Source: Gonocerus acuteangulatus (Eukaryota; Arthropoda; Insecta; Hemiptera; Coreidae). Taken from it: 64,000 bases of DNA. Shown piece by piece: positions 23,228-34,671 of this stretch. Under the pieces are notes generated by a model that had not been told where the DNA came from, searched no databases, and worked only from the letters and a program-made list of their open reading frames with translations. Numbering within the stretch: position 1 is the stretch's first letter; each line of letters opens with the position of its first letter. Made by a program: the position numbers and the translations under genes. The stretch lies in NCBI GenBank assembly GCA_946811695.1, contig OX328123.1, positions 31,523,399 through 31,587,398 of the forward strand, given 5' to 3'.

Positions 23228-23689
23228 ATGATTCCCACGAGTATGGGGGTGGTAAATTACACTACAGGTACTACCCCCTCTCCCTGCAGCGGGCTACATT
23301 ACAATGGGGGGTCGCCTGGTGCCCCAAGGAGGTCGATAAGGACAGAAATATTTATACACCTACTGCCATCCAGCCCTGGCTCGAGCACTCTCCACCTTGG
23401 CTTGGGTGTATGTCCTCCTAGGAAAGGTGCTCCTAGGGTGTGTAGTGTAGATGTCCTTTGTCTGTATATGTAGGGTGTATGTAGTGTGCTGAACCTTGTG
23501 TACTGTGTGTGTGTCAGTGTGCTTGTTCCCCCAACCTGGAGGGCCTAAATGTAGCAGGACTAGGCGTTCCAGCTCGTACTAAACGTGGATGGAGTTGCAA
23601 GTCCTGCATTAGTCTAGCACATGATCTGTAAGAAGAAGCTATAAAGAGCTTAGTCTTTAGGACTGCCATGTGCCTGTGTCTGCATGTTT

Positions 23690-24558
23690 GTTCCTCATAC
23701 AAATTCACACCGTTTGACCTATTTTGACCAAACTTGGCACGCAGGTAGGTCTTGATACGGGAGTGTCATATTACCTATGTACTTTTTGTTCCTTCGGAAA
23801 GCCATCATTCCTTCTGAAACCCATCATGAGGGGTATCAAATGAATCGTCTTGGTAAGGAGAACCTATATTTGATGTTTTAAGAAACATTTCGACGCATCT
23901 TAACAACAACAGTTGTGACTTCTTTCTTAAATGTAGTAAATAAAGTCGTAGGGGTTAACTGCATAATATACTTGACAGCAGATACTAAGTTTTTCACAGT
24001 CGAGCCATCTAAATTCCAAAGTTTAGGATCACAAACCCAAAATGTATGTTCTTTGTTCTTATCTTTTTCTTGAAGGCCTTCTACACTTTCCCTATTGTGA
24101 TCTTTATCCTCGGGATAAGGTTCCTGTGTTTTACAGTGTAATAGTTTAGTTAAGAGAGTTGTGCCGAAATTATCTTTAGAGAGAAAACTAAATATTGCCA
24201 AGTTTAAGAATATACCTGGTTGAGGAAAGTGATATTTTAGTAACTGGATATAAGTATTTTTATTGTTGTTTTTAAAGGTCAGTTGAAGTATCTTTACTGT
24301 TCTTAGTAAGTAACTATAAGGTCTTCCAAGTAATGAACTTGGACATTTCTTTCTTGTATCATCTCTTGTATTGGCAAATATTTTTGGTTGAAAAGATGGT
24401 GCACTTAAAACACTAACTCATACTAATTTTTTGGAGTGTAGGATGGTAAGGCGTTTTGGGGGGGGGGTTTAGGAGGGGATATTTTTGGGGAAGGGAGTGT
24501 TTCTTTGTGGGGGGGAGGAACTTGGCCTCTATTTCACATTTATGTTGTTTTTTTGGGG
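23690..24558 (+). repeat. Repeat C, second copy, right part
   Basis: It resumes inside the 123-bp unit at TTGTTCCTCATACAAATTC directly after the LINE 1 target duplication. It ends with TTTTTTTGGGGAT at about 24557, the same terminus that ends both palindrome arms at 17327. The right portion contains the reading frame described at 23878-24417. Confidence 0.82.
23878..24417 (-). CDS. Unrecognised reading frame inside repeat C
   Basis: An open frame of about 180 codons has no usable ATG at its start. It may be an exon or a fragment. The translation is polar and rich in Lys, Thr and Asn, with stretches such as EPYPEDKDHNRESVEGLQEK and HTFWVCDPKLWNLDGS, which read like real protein rather than repeat noise. 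A second frame just upstream (about 24413-24598), rich in Lys and Pro, may belong to it after a shift in the poly-C/poly-G run. The homologous frame of the first repeat C copy is broken. I do not recognise the family. It could be a host or viral gene segment captured by the repeat. Confidence 0.4.
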   Translation of the reverse strand, partial: VSVLSAPSFQPKIFANTRDDTRKKCPSSLLGRPYSYLLRTVKILQLTFKNNNKNTYIQLLKYHFPQPGIFLNLAIFSFLSKDNFGTTLLTKLLHCKTQEPYPEDKDHNRESVEGLQEKDKNKEHTFWVCDPKLWNLDGSTVKNLVSAVKYIMQLTPTTLFTTFKKEVTTVVVKMRRNVS

Positions 24559-25135
24559 ATACTTCTTTAATGGAAGAAACGAAGAGTTCATTTGTCAAAC
24601 AAATGATTAGTCGGTGATGTTATTACTAATGTATTTTTTAGGTGACAGTATTTTACTATTTATTTCATTTAAAGTCTTCTCTTATATAACTAAACTAAAT
24701 TCTACCTAAACTGAAGACTATGTTTGAGTTTGTATGATTCTGGTTGGATGTTAGTGCTGCCTATCTTGTCGTGACATAATGAGAATATTGATTATATGTA
24801 TATAGCTGTGAAGCCCGTAATTAGCTGGCACTGGTAACTGTTCGTGTGGTTGAGCTTAATTAAGATCGGATATATGTAGCATAATTTCTCAGCAGCTGCT
24901 CCATTATGTTTCCTTGGTGAGTTTACCTTTACGGCAAGCCTTTCTTATTCCGTCCGTAATTCTCGTGACAATTCCAAAAGTCTGTTTAGTCAGTGGTCGG
25001 TTGCAAGGAAAGATATTTTTTAAAGATTTCTTAAAAACTTCATCGATCCTATCTGCCCTTTACCACACATAATGTAGGACCTTCGTACAAACTAAGTTAT
25101 TTCTTGTAGACTTCCAAGGTCCGTGCAACTTAATA
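24559..25135. other. Gene-free stretch
   Basis: Nothing was recognised beyond the possible upstream continuation of the repeat C frame at 24559-24598. Confidence 0.4.
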
Positions 25136-25138
25136 TTT

Positions 25139-25612
25139 TAAGGTCTTCTGGATATGGACCGTGTCGATTTTATAATATCCGAAGTTTCGCCAGACGTTCT
25201 GCCGGCTTCCTCATTGTTTCTTCTGAGTATGTACATAAGTTTGAGTTCGGGTGCTATTCCTATATTGTCGTGGTCGTAGGAGGCCATTGCAGACAAAACT
25301 GAAGAAATTGTGAAACATCCCCAGAATTTTAAAAGAGAAGATGTTTGCAGACTTAATAAATTATGGGCACCCCTCATCCCGTGGAAGACAGAGGATTTGA
25401 TTGGCTGCACGGAGGCCAGCAGTACGAGATGGGTCGACCAATCAGAGATCTGGAGATGCCCTTACGACCCAAACCAGGTGTATAAAAATAGGACCCATAC
25501 TGAATCTTATCATCATTCTCGCAATAAACCCTAAGGAAGCCTGCAGAATGTCTGGCGAAACGTCGGATATTACCAAATCGACACGATCATATCCTGAAGA
25601 CCTTAAAACCTT
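25139..25612. repeat. Inverted repeat with ~75-bp arms
   Basis: The left arm (about 25139-25215, with TTAAGGTCTTCTGGATATG and CGAAGTTTCGCCAGACG) is the imperfect reverse complement of about 25535-25612 (TGTCTGGCGAAACGTCGG, CATATCCTGAAGACC). A TATA-like GTATAAAAATAGG lies between them at about 25480. This resembles an LTR-like or fold-back promoter segment of an unidentified element. Confidence 0.55.
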
Positions 25613-26815
25613 AAGTAAGAATTATATTTACTCACAAACAGAAACACACAAACGAGTTGTTGACATGGTACCGGCCGCAATTTTTGTTCTTGCGCAACGA
25701 AATTCGGCAAATAAAATTGTCTAATTAAACGAAAGGGTGAGTTGGTTTATCACCAAAATGCGTTTACTATGAATAAAAGTTTACCTGCCCCTCCCCCTTT
25801 AGCCCAGACCAATTAATTAATTTGCCTCGAACAGCCGTTAGTTAATAATTTAATTAATATTTCGCTATTGCTTAAGTACTAATGCAGATAATAACAGTCT
25901 AGACATTACCCTGCAAGCAGAAGTTCTTATTAGAGAACGGCTTGAAATTCAGAGGTGTAATGCTCCTGACAGGCTTCATTCTGACGTGAAACATTGAAAG
26001 CCTACTGAATAAATGATCATTGAAAAATAGTATGTTTTAATTTATTCACCGTAAAAATTACGAAATAATAAATAATGAGAGGTTTAAAATTATATGTTTG
26101 TATAAATCGCCGATTTAATGAAGAAGCCATTTTTTACGAAATCCTTTCATGGATAGCCAGATTTCAGAAAAATTATAAAACTCGCGCACATCGGCGTTTT
26201 GATATTGCCCTATTTTGATTACCTTTGGTATAAAAATATGTTGTATATTTTTACCTCCGTCTTAAGGTGCCCTTTTAGATTCAACTTTCATCTAGGAAGG
26301 CTCCGCATGTTATATAAAAAGATTATAGTGTATCCATAAGGTAATGTGGATTGGAGGAACTATCATTGTGTCCTAAAATTCGCCGTAAAAATTGATTGTA
26401 ACACCTTTGAGTTAAATACTTCTCTATAATTCAGACCCAATTTATTAGTAGGACGGGCGAGGAATAATTCGAGTAGAGGTTAGGATGACCCGGAGTTCAT
26501 GAAGGTAGATGATTGGATTATCTGGAATAAGGTCACACCCTCCCTTCTATCCTCTGCAAATTTAGGAGGGAATCCGATTATACAGGCCAAATCCTTCCTC
26601 CCCCCTTCCCCCTTTCGCCTTATCTTTTCATTTATAGAGATTAACATTTTGAGCTTTTTTAAATAAACTAAACTTGAAAAGACTAAAATCCGTTTGGGAC
26701 TCCGCAGGAGTTGCGTAAACTGACCAGCAAGGCAGTAACTACAATAATAACCTTTCGACATATTTGTGTCGAGATTATTCCATCTCCAAAAAGGATAAGT
26801 ATTATTTTGTATTAA
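25613..26815. other. Gene-free stretch
   Basis: No gene was recognised; the open frames here have no domain. Confidence 0.4.
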
Positions 26816-26818
26816 TTA

Positions 26819-29324
26819 CACAGGTCTACAACCAAAAATTTGATTTGATGATTTTGGCTAATCTCTGTGTTTCTCGGTGTGCTGAGGCCGAGAATGAAGT
26901 CCGATTTTCTCTATCACGTACAGATTTCTTTCAAATCCATAGAACATAATATACCTGCTATACACATAAATTTGGTAAGAAGTAGGTTTTGTTTTTTTTT
27001 CAAACGATTTCACTTTTTATAAACAGACATCTTTCACTAGGTGGTGTAGGCAATGACTCCCTCAGTAGATGTTGTAGGCCTGAGGGTGTCTAGGCACGAC
27101 CTGTTCCGACAGGAACGTACTTGTTTGGTCTCAGATGTCACCGTCTGAAGCTAATCGAGATTGAACCTGTTGTATCAGGAACTTGGAGCTAAATTTCTGT
27201 TCATTCTCTCAGTTCAGTAGTATCAACTGAAGTGAACACATTCACTGAGGTCTCTTAGTTGTGTCAAAGTGATTAAGAACGTATTTTAAGGTTTGAAAGT
27301 GCATTTAGACAAAATGTCTCATCGTCGTTGTGTTACCAGTCCAGACTACTTCTGTTTTATCTGTGGTGAGTACACAGTTAAGAAATACCAATGAAATATA
27401 ACAGGTTTTGTCAAAAATGTATATTATGCATATTTTGGCTTGAGAATAGATCAAGATAAAGTGTGGGCTCCTCACAAAGTATGCCATAGCTGCGTAGAAA
27501 AACTTCGCTTATGGTACAAAGGAGAGTTAAAATCTTTCGGATTTGCTATCCCAATGATGTGGAGGGAGCAAAAAAACCACGTTAATGACTGTTACTTTTG
27601 TAATTGTCATGTTCAAGGCTATAATTCCAAAAATCATAAGGTCATTAACTACCCTAATGTGGAATCTGCTAGTCATCCGGTACCACACGGTCCTGGATTG
27701 ACAGTTCCTCAGCCCCCTCGTGACTTGGGCAGTATAGATAGGGAAGCTAATAGAGAAGACTGTATGTCGGAGAACGATGAAGTACACAGTGAGTGCTGAG
27801 CAAGCAGTTCAGAAGATGAACCTCAGCTTATTTCTCAACAGGAGTTGAACGACTTAGTGAGAGATCTTGGACTTCCAAAAGATGCAGCTCAGTTACTTGG
27901 CTCCCGTCTTAAAAACAAAAATTTATTACAGCCAGGCACTTCTTTTTCATGGTATCTACACCGTGAAGCAGTTTTTGTTCCTTACATTGCTCTGGATGAG
28001 AATCTTATTTATTGCAAAGACATTCTTGGTCTGATGGGTCAATTTGGTATACAATATGACCCGATTCATTGGCGTCTATTCATAGACTCATCAAAGCGAA
28101 GTCTAAAGGCTGTTTTGTTGCACAATGGCAATACTTATGCTTCAGTTCCAGTTGGCCATTTGGTTACAGTTCCGGTTGGTACATTTAAAAGAAACATACG
28201 AAAATTTGTCATTAGTTCTCGAACGAATTCATTATAATGAGCATAACTGGTTGATATGTGGAGACTTGAAAGTACTTACTATGCTCTTAGGTCAGCAATC
28301 AGGGTACACACAGTTCCCTTGTTTTTTATATTTATGGGATAGCCGAGACATAAATTCCCATTGGAACAACAAAGACTGGCCATCACGAGGAGCTCTGTCG
28401 CCAGGCCAAAAAAATGTAATTAGGAGAAGTTTGGTTCCTTCTGACAAAATCCTGCTACCTCCTCTACACATAAAGCTAGGGCTGATAAAACAATTCGTAA
28501 AGTCTCTCAATAAAGAAGGTGAATGTTTTAAGTACTTATGCTCCAAGTTCCCACGATTAAGTGATGCAAAGCTAAAAGAGGGGATCTTTGTAGGCCCAGA
28601 TATTCGGAAACTTTTCACAGATCCACATTTCACTCAGACCATGAATGAGAAGGAGAAGGAAGCTTGGAATACTTTTAAAGATGTTGTTGAGAAGTTCCTT
28701 GGTAACGTGAAGGATCCCAACTACAGAAGTATCGTGGAACGCATGTTGAAGGCATTTCAATTACAAGGTTGCAACATGAGTTTGAAGGTTCACTTCTTAC
28801 ATTCGTATGTGGACTATTTTCCGGAAAACTTAGGGGAAGTAAGTGAAGAACAAGGGGAAAGGTTCCATCAGGACATCCAGGAAATGGAACGTAGGTATCT
28901 GGGCAAATGGAACGTAAACATGATGGCTGACTATTGTTGGATGCTGCAGCGTGAATCATCTGAAGAGTCCTACAGCCGGAAACGAACACGGAGAAATTTT
29001 CAAGAGAAAAAAATACGTTTTCATAAAAATAATAACTAAATATGCCACTGTTAATTCTGAAGCTGTTATTTCTACACATTTATGTATTTTGTACAGTAAA
29101 CAACATTGAAATAACTAAAAGATCGTGGAAATAAATGAAAACTCTTATTCACCAATTCTGTTTTCTTTTTATGGTAGTACCTCTGCCCTTACTTGAGATT
29201 GAACAATTTCCTTACGTGATAGAGAGGGACTGACCTCATGTTCGGCTTCAGCACGCCAAGGAGCATAGAGATTGACCAAAATCATCAAATCAAATTTCAG
29301 AAAGATTATTTTTGTAGACCTGTG
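26819..29324 (+). mobile_element. 2.5-kb TIR transposon of unassigned superfamily
   Basis: The ends are CACAGGTCTAC and GTAGACCTGTG, perfect over 11 bp. They continue as an imperfect inverted repeat of about 105 bp, with shared blocks TTTGATTTGATGATTTTGG, GTGCTGARGCCGA and CTATCACGTA. TTA flanks both ends (26816-26818, 29325-29327). An uninterrupted relative of the target at 50431-50495 supports the ends and the 3-bp duplication. The element encodes one broken gene (27314-29039). The 3-bp TTA target fits PIF/Harbinger-like or CMC-like integration, but the protein matches neither to my recognition. Confidence 0.85.
27314..29039 (+). pseudogene. Broken transposase-like gene (Cys-rich N-terminus, RNase-H/DDE-like core)
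   Basis: The frame opens with ATG at 27314 (MSHRRCVTSPDYFCFICGEY) and shifts near 27385. It carries C-x2-C pairs (WAPHKVCHSCVEKL, CYFCNCHV), has an in-frame TGA at 27797-27799 and shifts again near 28200. It ends at 29039, for about 570 residues in all. Candidate acidic residues of an RNase-H fold are Asp in FIDSSK (~28084), Asp in CGDLKV (~28263) and Glu in SEEQGERFHQD (~28845). I recognise the type as a multicopy unnamed arthropod protein, from memory only. The three lesions make it inactive. Transposase function is inferred from the TIRs around it. Confidence 0.72.
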
Positions 29325-29327
29325 TTA

Positions 29328-29798
29328 CTTATGACATTTAAAAATACCATCCTGTTTTTAATTAACAAAATAGTATTCGGCAATTCTGACGGATTTGAAT
29401 TGATTGTTTTTAAAGAATAACTTTTTTTCAAATTTTCGGGTTTTACTAAAGCAATGAGATCTAACCATTTGTTGCCCTTTTATGGCAGGAAAGTCGCTAT
29501 TGACCAGATCTACAGGGGACAGAAAAGTTCAATTCTGAATGCGAGAAATTTTAGGAGAAATGTCCGCGACGTTTCAGACATTTCCAAATTCCCATTTCAA
29601 GGAACAACAAGATACATGAACACCATAAAAACTGATTATGTCTCGTTTAAGACTAGGGAAGGCTTTGAGCGGTCAGACAAGGGAGATTGTGTCTAATGTT
29701 TATCAATACTTAGCCAACGCTAAGGATGAAAAGGTTTTAAAACTCCTAGTGATAAAGTAATAACCCAAAGAATTTTTACCACCAAGTTTCTGTACCGG

Positions 29799-29863
<65 letters not shown>

Positions 29864-30129
29864 TGCCCTTTCAGTTCCAACTAAACCATCTATTTTAGAG
29901 CTAGATGTATCCTTGAATTGGCTTTTCCCTCGTTTTATTTACTGAATATACTTGTAATTTGCGATAACGTGATGTGGGTCTTTTTGCGAAGACCACGTCC
30001 AGTTCCGTTCAAGTATCTGTAGTGATTTTAAACAATGATTCAGCTGAGGTGCATAACTCATTAGCTTTTCTATTGGCCTATTCCGGTTGGCAATTCTATT
30101 GGTCTCTTGTTTACTTTGTTTTCAACGGA
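29328..30129. other. Gene-free stretch with (TA)n at 29802-29857
   Basis: 29328-29400 is the right half of a short repeat also present at 50463-50495 and 57294-57350. A pure TA microsatellite follows at 29802-29857. No gene was recognised. Confidence 0.5.
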
Positions 30130-30137
30130 ATTCACTT

Positions 30138-30418
30138 CAGGGCCACCACATGGGGGGGGGGACACCGGGCACAGTTGTCCTGGGCCCGGGCACCGTGGCG
30201 GCCCGGGCCGATCCTCGCTAATTGGAAAAAAAGTACCGAAAGTGACCTTTGCAGCACCGATTGTCGGCTTTTATTCTCATTTTGCTCAAAACTGAAGATG
30301 AAAATAATTTTAAAATGCCCAAACTCCTATAGCAAAGTACTAGAATTTTCATTCTGGATGTGAGAAGTGGGGGCCCGTGATCTGGTCCCGGGCCCGGCTC
30401 TGAGATGTGGCGGCCCTG
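30138..30418. mobile_element. hAT-type MITE, 281 bp
   Basis: The terminal inverted repeats are CAGGGCCACCACAT and ATGTGGCGGCCCTG. The exact 8-bp target duplication ATTCACTT lies at 30130-30137 and 30419-30426. The CAGGG terminus and 8-bp duplication are the standard signature of the hAT superfamily. The interior is GC-rich near both ends (GGGCCCGGGC blocks) and has no transposase. Confidence 0.9.
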
Positions 30419-30426
30419 ATTCACTT

Positions 30427-30869
30427 GTATATTTGTGTTTTTTACGCAATTTCTTTTCTTTGTTTGAGTTTTCTGTATTGTTTGTGCCCTTTGTGCTTTT
30501 CTTGTTTCTGCTAGAAAAATGCGTCTTTGGGATTTATCTAAACTAAAAAATATGCTAAATTGCATATCGTCCCATTTCCACCAAAAAACTAGTGATATAT
30601 ATTATCAACGACTTGGATTGACTAGAGGTTCGATAAAACCTAGAGCGAGCGGAAACGCATAGCAATTATGCCATTTATATAACTACTACACGTTTCCTTA
30701 AGATTATATCGAAACTCGTCAGCCCAAATCGCTGATAAACCCGTCGTAAAGATTCAATTGACGCCTATGCTGATGATCCAGATCTCTGGTAGTAATTGCA
30801 GTGATTTTAAATAGGTACTTATTTTGATTACTATATTTATATCATATGGTTTCTAACTAACCCTTAGAT
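30427..30869. other. Gene-free stretch
   Basis: No gene. A short segment at about 30617-30662 (AGCGAGCGGAAACGCATAGC) recurs at 63752-63780 inside the inverted-repeat element at the window end. Confidence 0.5.
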
Positions 30870-31107
30870 CATAGGCATATATAAAAAATAATTTTGGAGG
30901 GGGCTGGGAAAATTTCGGGGGGGGGCTGAGATCATTTTCGGTGCATGAAATACTAACAATTTAGGCTTTGGAAGAGTTTTAGCCAACTAAAACGTTATTA
31001 CACCCAAAACAGAATATTTTATATGAACTAAATGATCTTATTTAATTTATTTTTAAGGGTTTTATGACATTTTGGGCTGCAGCCCCTCCCCTCCTTATAT
31101 ACGCCTT
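30870..31107. mobile_element. MITE B, diverged copy
   Basis: It is homologous along its length to 61859-62128: CATAGGCATATATA start, GGGGGGGCTGAG block, AACTAAAACGTTATTA, TTATTTTTAAGGGTTTTATG and a TATATACGCC end. The termini have decayed, so no target duplication can be read. Confidence 0.7.
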
Positions 31108-31257
31108 ATATAGATAACCTGTATTTGTAAGTAATGATCCAGATCTCTGAACGAGACCCACATTTCTAACCTGCGTTGAAGTGAATACGTAAGTACCAAA
31201 ATCACTGTATAAAATCACTATTGATACTTGAAAGTAACTCGATATATACGTATACAA

Positions 31258-33158
31258 AAAGTCCGACTCGCAGGAACTGCATCATCTTAGCGCGGTTCCG
31301 TTCATATCCCTATTGTCATTTCAAAAGCTTAGAATAGAAACAGATGATATTTTGTTCGACCTTTCCTGAAAGGGGTTATGGCTTTACCTGGTCGGGTACA
31401 CCAGACCCCAGAATACACTTCTAGAGATACTTATTTCATACGTTTCAATGCATTGACAAATATCAAAAATGTTCACATTTTCTTGTGTTCTTATACTATA
31501 GTAATAAATCTACAAATAAATGCAATTAAAAATAAAAGTCCGACTCGCAGGAACTGCATCATCTTAGCGCGGTTCCTGTTCATATCCCTATTGTCATTTG
31601 AAAAGCTTAGAATAGAAACAGATAATATTTTCCTCGGCCTTTGTTCAAAGGGTTTTATGACTGGTCGGGTCCGCCAGACCCTAGAATCCTCTTCTACCGA
31701 TACTTCATTTCATACGTTTCAATGAATTGGAAAATATCAAAATTATTCACATATTCCTGTGTTCTTTTACTATAGTTATAATTCTACAAATAAAATCAAT
31801 TAAAAAATAAAATAAAAAACCAACAGAATAAAGTCAATTGAAAATATTCAAAAGACGTCATCGAATCTCTTTCTCTTGGCAAGCTATGTTTCTAACAATG
31901 AATTGTTTTTCTTATTTTACTTAATCTTTTTTATTGTCAAATACATTATCCAACTTTAAGCAATTAAAAAATAACAAGGAATAAAAACAGACAAAAAGAA
32001 CTGTTCGAATAAACGAAATCAATTACTTCAAAGTTTAGGCACTTATTTCTCCGATTGACATCGCTTATTCAAAACTTTATTCAGATTTTTTTTTTGTAGA
32101 CCATTTAGTAAGCTTTCGAATGGTAACCTTTCGCTTCCCTAATTTTCAACCGTTTTCGAGATATTATTGAAAGTATACGAAGTGCCCAAAACTTTTCATT
32201 ATTTTTAGCAACAGAAAATGGGTCTCATTTTACCTATCCTGTTTACAACTCTTGAGGATTAACTCGTAGCAGGTACATTTTTTGTGGACCCACAGGCAGT
32301 GAACGGACTCTCTATTCCCTCATAGTATCTAACCGGTGTGAAGTTGAATATTGTTTCTAATTATACGTATCCTGTTTTATTGACAAATACATTTGACTAC
32401 TATAAGCAATTACAAACACTAGGGAACATGCCAAAGAACTCGGAGTAGGAGCCTTGATAGTTTCAAGTCATTTGAAGGAACTCGGCAAATCCAAAACTGA
32501 CATTTCATACGGTACAGCCTGATATATTTCTAGCAATGAATTGTTTTTCTTATTTTTATTAATCTGTTTTATTGTCAAATACATTATCCTACTATAAGAA
32601 ATGACAAAATAACAAGGAATAAAAACAAAAAAGAAGAACTGTTCAAATAAACGAAATCAATTACGCCATAAGAAATCACTTTCGAGATATTAGGGAAGGT
32701 ATACGAAGTTCCCAAAACTTTTCATGTCTGTTAATAAAATATTTTATTTTAATCCTTCCTTAACTCCAAACGTAACCAAAATTTCAACATATTAGTTTTA
32801 ATGATAGTAAAACATGTAGAAAATGTTTCAACTGAATCCTATGATTCTAAGTACCCAAACCAAAAACGGTATTCGAAAACTATTTTTCTAATTTTCTCGA
32901 AAACGGTTAAAGCTATCGCCTTGGAAATGGTTTCATTCGTTTTCCTAGCCCAAGAAGCCTATAAAACGAGTACTCACAAGCTTATGAAGTCAAAAACGTA
33001 AGCGTTACGATTTTTTTGCGCGAATTTCGCCTCAAACGCCATCTTCCAGTGGGCGGATTCTGCTGGTTAACGAACTTGACCTTTCAAATTGGACGACGGA
33101 TTTTGTACCAAATTTCATCACAATCGGACCATTAGGGAAGCCAGAAATGAGCGAACAG

Positions 33159-33225
<67 letters not shown>

Positions 33226-33365
33226 CAAATTTGAACCACCGTTATTTTCGGTTTCTAGGGGTTCTGAAATGCGAAATTTTCTAGTCGGCACTTTCGGATT
33301 GTTTCATTGTATCAACCTTATAAGCGGGGTTCCTCCCTATGGGGGAGGGAGGAACCGCGCTAAAA
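31258..33365 (-). repeat. Repeat A copy 5 (minus), with partial tandem duplication
   Basis: Read on the minus strand it starts at the hairpin end near 33365 (AGCGCGGTTCCTCCCTCCC with its inverse GGGAGGAACC). It passes a TA-rich tract (about 33163-33224) and the CCGATTGTGATGAAATTTGG and TCGTAACGCTTACG modules. It ends at GGAACCGCGCTAAGATGATG..GAGTCGGAC. The distal ~279 bp are present twice in tandem (31258-31536 and 31537-31810). The empty-site relative of the LTR-element target lies at about 31800-31850. Confidence 0.75.
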
Positions 33366-34671
33366 TACGGCTAATAAAGCCTATCTAATGGATACAGAAG
33401 GACAAAGAACAAGTATTCAAGATTGAGTAGAATCCCCTGCCTAATAAAGCCTATATAGAATAATATGCCTTATAAAGCCAATCTAGTTGATAAAGAAGGA
33501 CCAAGAACAAGTATTCAAGTTTAAGTAGAATCCCCTTCCTACTTATGGCCTTATAGGATACAAAGCCTAATAAAGCTTATCTAGTCGATACTGAAGGACT
33601 AAGAACAAGTCTTCACGATCGACTAGATTCCCCTGCCCAATAAAGCCTATATAGAATAATACGGCTAATAAAGCCTATCTAGTCGATACAGAAGGTTCAA
33701 GAACAAGTCTTCAAGAATGAGTAAAATCCCCTGCCTAATAAAGCCTATATAGAATAATATGGCTAATAAAGCCTATCTAATGGATACAGAAGGACTAAGA
33801 ACAAGTCTTCACGATCGACTAGATTCCCCTGCCTAATAAAGCCTATTTAGAATAATACGGCTAATAAAGCCTATCTAGTCGATACAGAAGGTTCAAGAAC
33901 AAGTCTTCAAGAATGAGTAAAATCCCCTGCCTAATAAAGCCTATATAGAATAATATGGCTAATAAAGCCTATCTAGTCGATACAGAAGGACCAAGAACAA
34001 GTCTTCTAGGTCGACTAGATTCCCCTGCCTAATAAAGCCTAAATAGAATAATACGGCTAATAAAGGCTATCTAATGGATACAGAAGGACAAAGAACAAAT
34101 ATTTAAGATTAAGTAGTATCTCCTGCCTAATTAAGCCTATATAGAATATTATGCCTAATAAAGCCTATCTAGTGGACACAGAAGGACCAAGATCCAGAAT
34201 CTATGATTGAGTAGAATCCTCTGCCTAATAAATCCTATATAGGACAATATGATTAATAAAGCCTATCTTGTCGATAAAGAAGGACCAAGAATAAGTATTT
34301 AAGATCGACTAGAATCCTCTTCCTAATAACGCCTATATAGAATAATATGCCTAATAAAGCCAATCTAGTGGATACAGAAGGATCAAGAACAAGTTCTCAA
34401 AATTGAGTAGATACCACTGCCTAATAACGCCTATGTAGAATAATATGCCTAATAAAGCCAATCTAGTGAATACAGAAGGATCAAGAACAAGTTCTCAAAA
34501 TTGAGTAGATACCACTGCCTAATAAAGCCTATATAGAAGAATATAACTTATAAAGCCAATCTAGTGGATTCAGAAGGATCAAGAACAAGTTCTCAAAATT
34601 GAGTAGATACCACTTCCTAATAAAGCCTATATAGAATAATATGCCTAATAAAGTCAATATAGTAAATACAA

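Larger units (their letters stand above)
18163..23677 (-). mobile_element. LINE 1: complete non-LTR retrotransposon with RNase H
   Basis: The two ORFs are followed by a 3' end made of (TATTG)n pentamers (18163-18180). It is flanked by TGTCTGCATGTTT (18150-18162 and 23677-23689, the outer base shared), a 12-13 bp target-site duplication. The first copy of repeat C (around 15932-15985) serves as an uninterrupted relative of the target. The 5' UTR is about 23228-23677. The RNase H domain and simple-repeat 3' tail fit I, LOA or R1-related clades rather than poly(A)-tailed Jockey elements. One frameshift in ORF2 makes it non-autonomous. Confidence 0.93.

Noticed and set aside
27527..29079. Minus-strand frames across the transposase-like gene
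   Set aside because: Antisense of the recognisable plus-strand protein, with no independent support.
29454..29696. 80-codon frame as a small gene
   Set aside because: No domain, no splice or promoter context, and adjacent to repeats. It cannot be supported.
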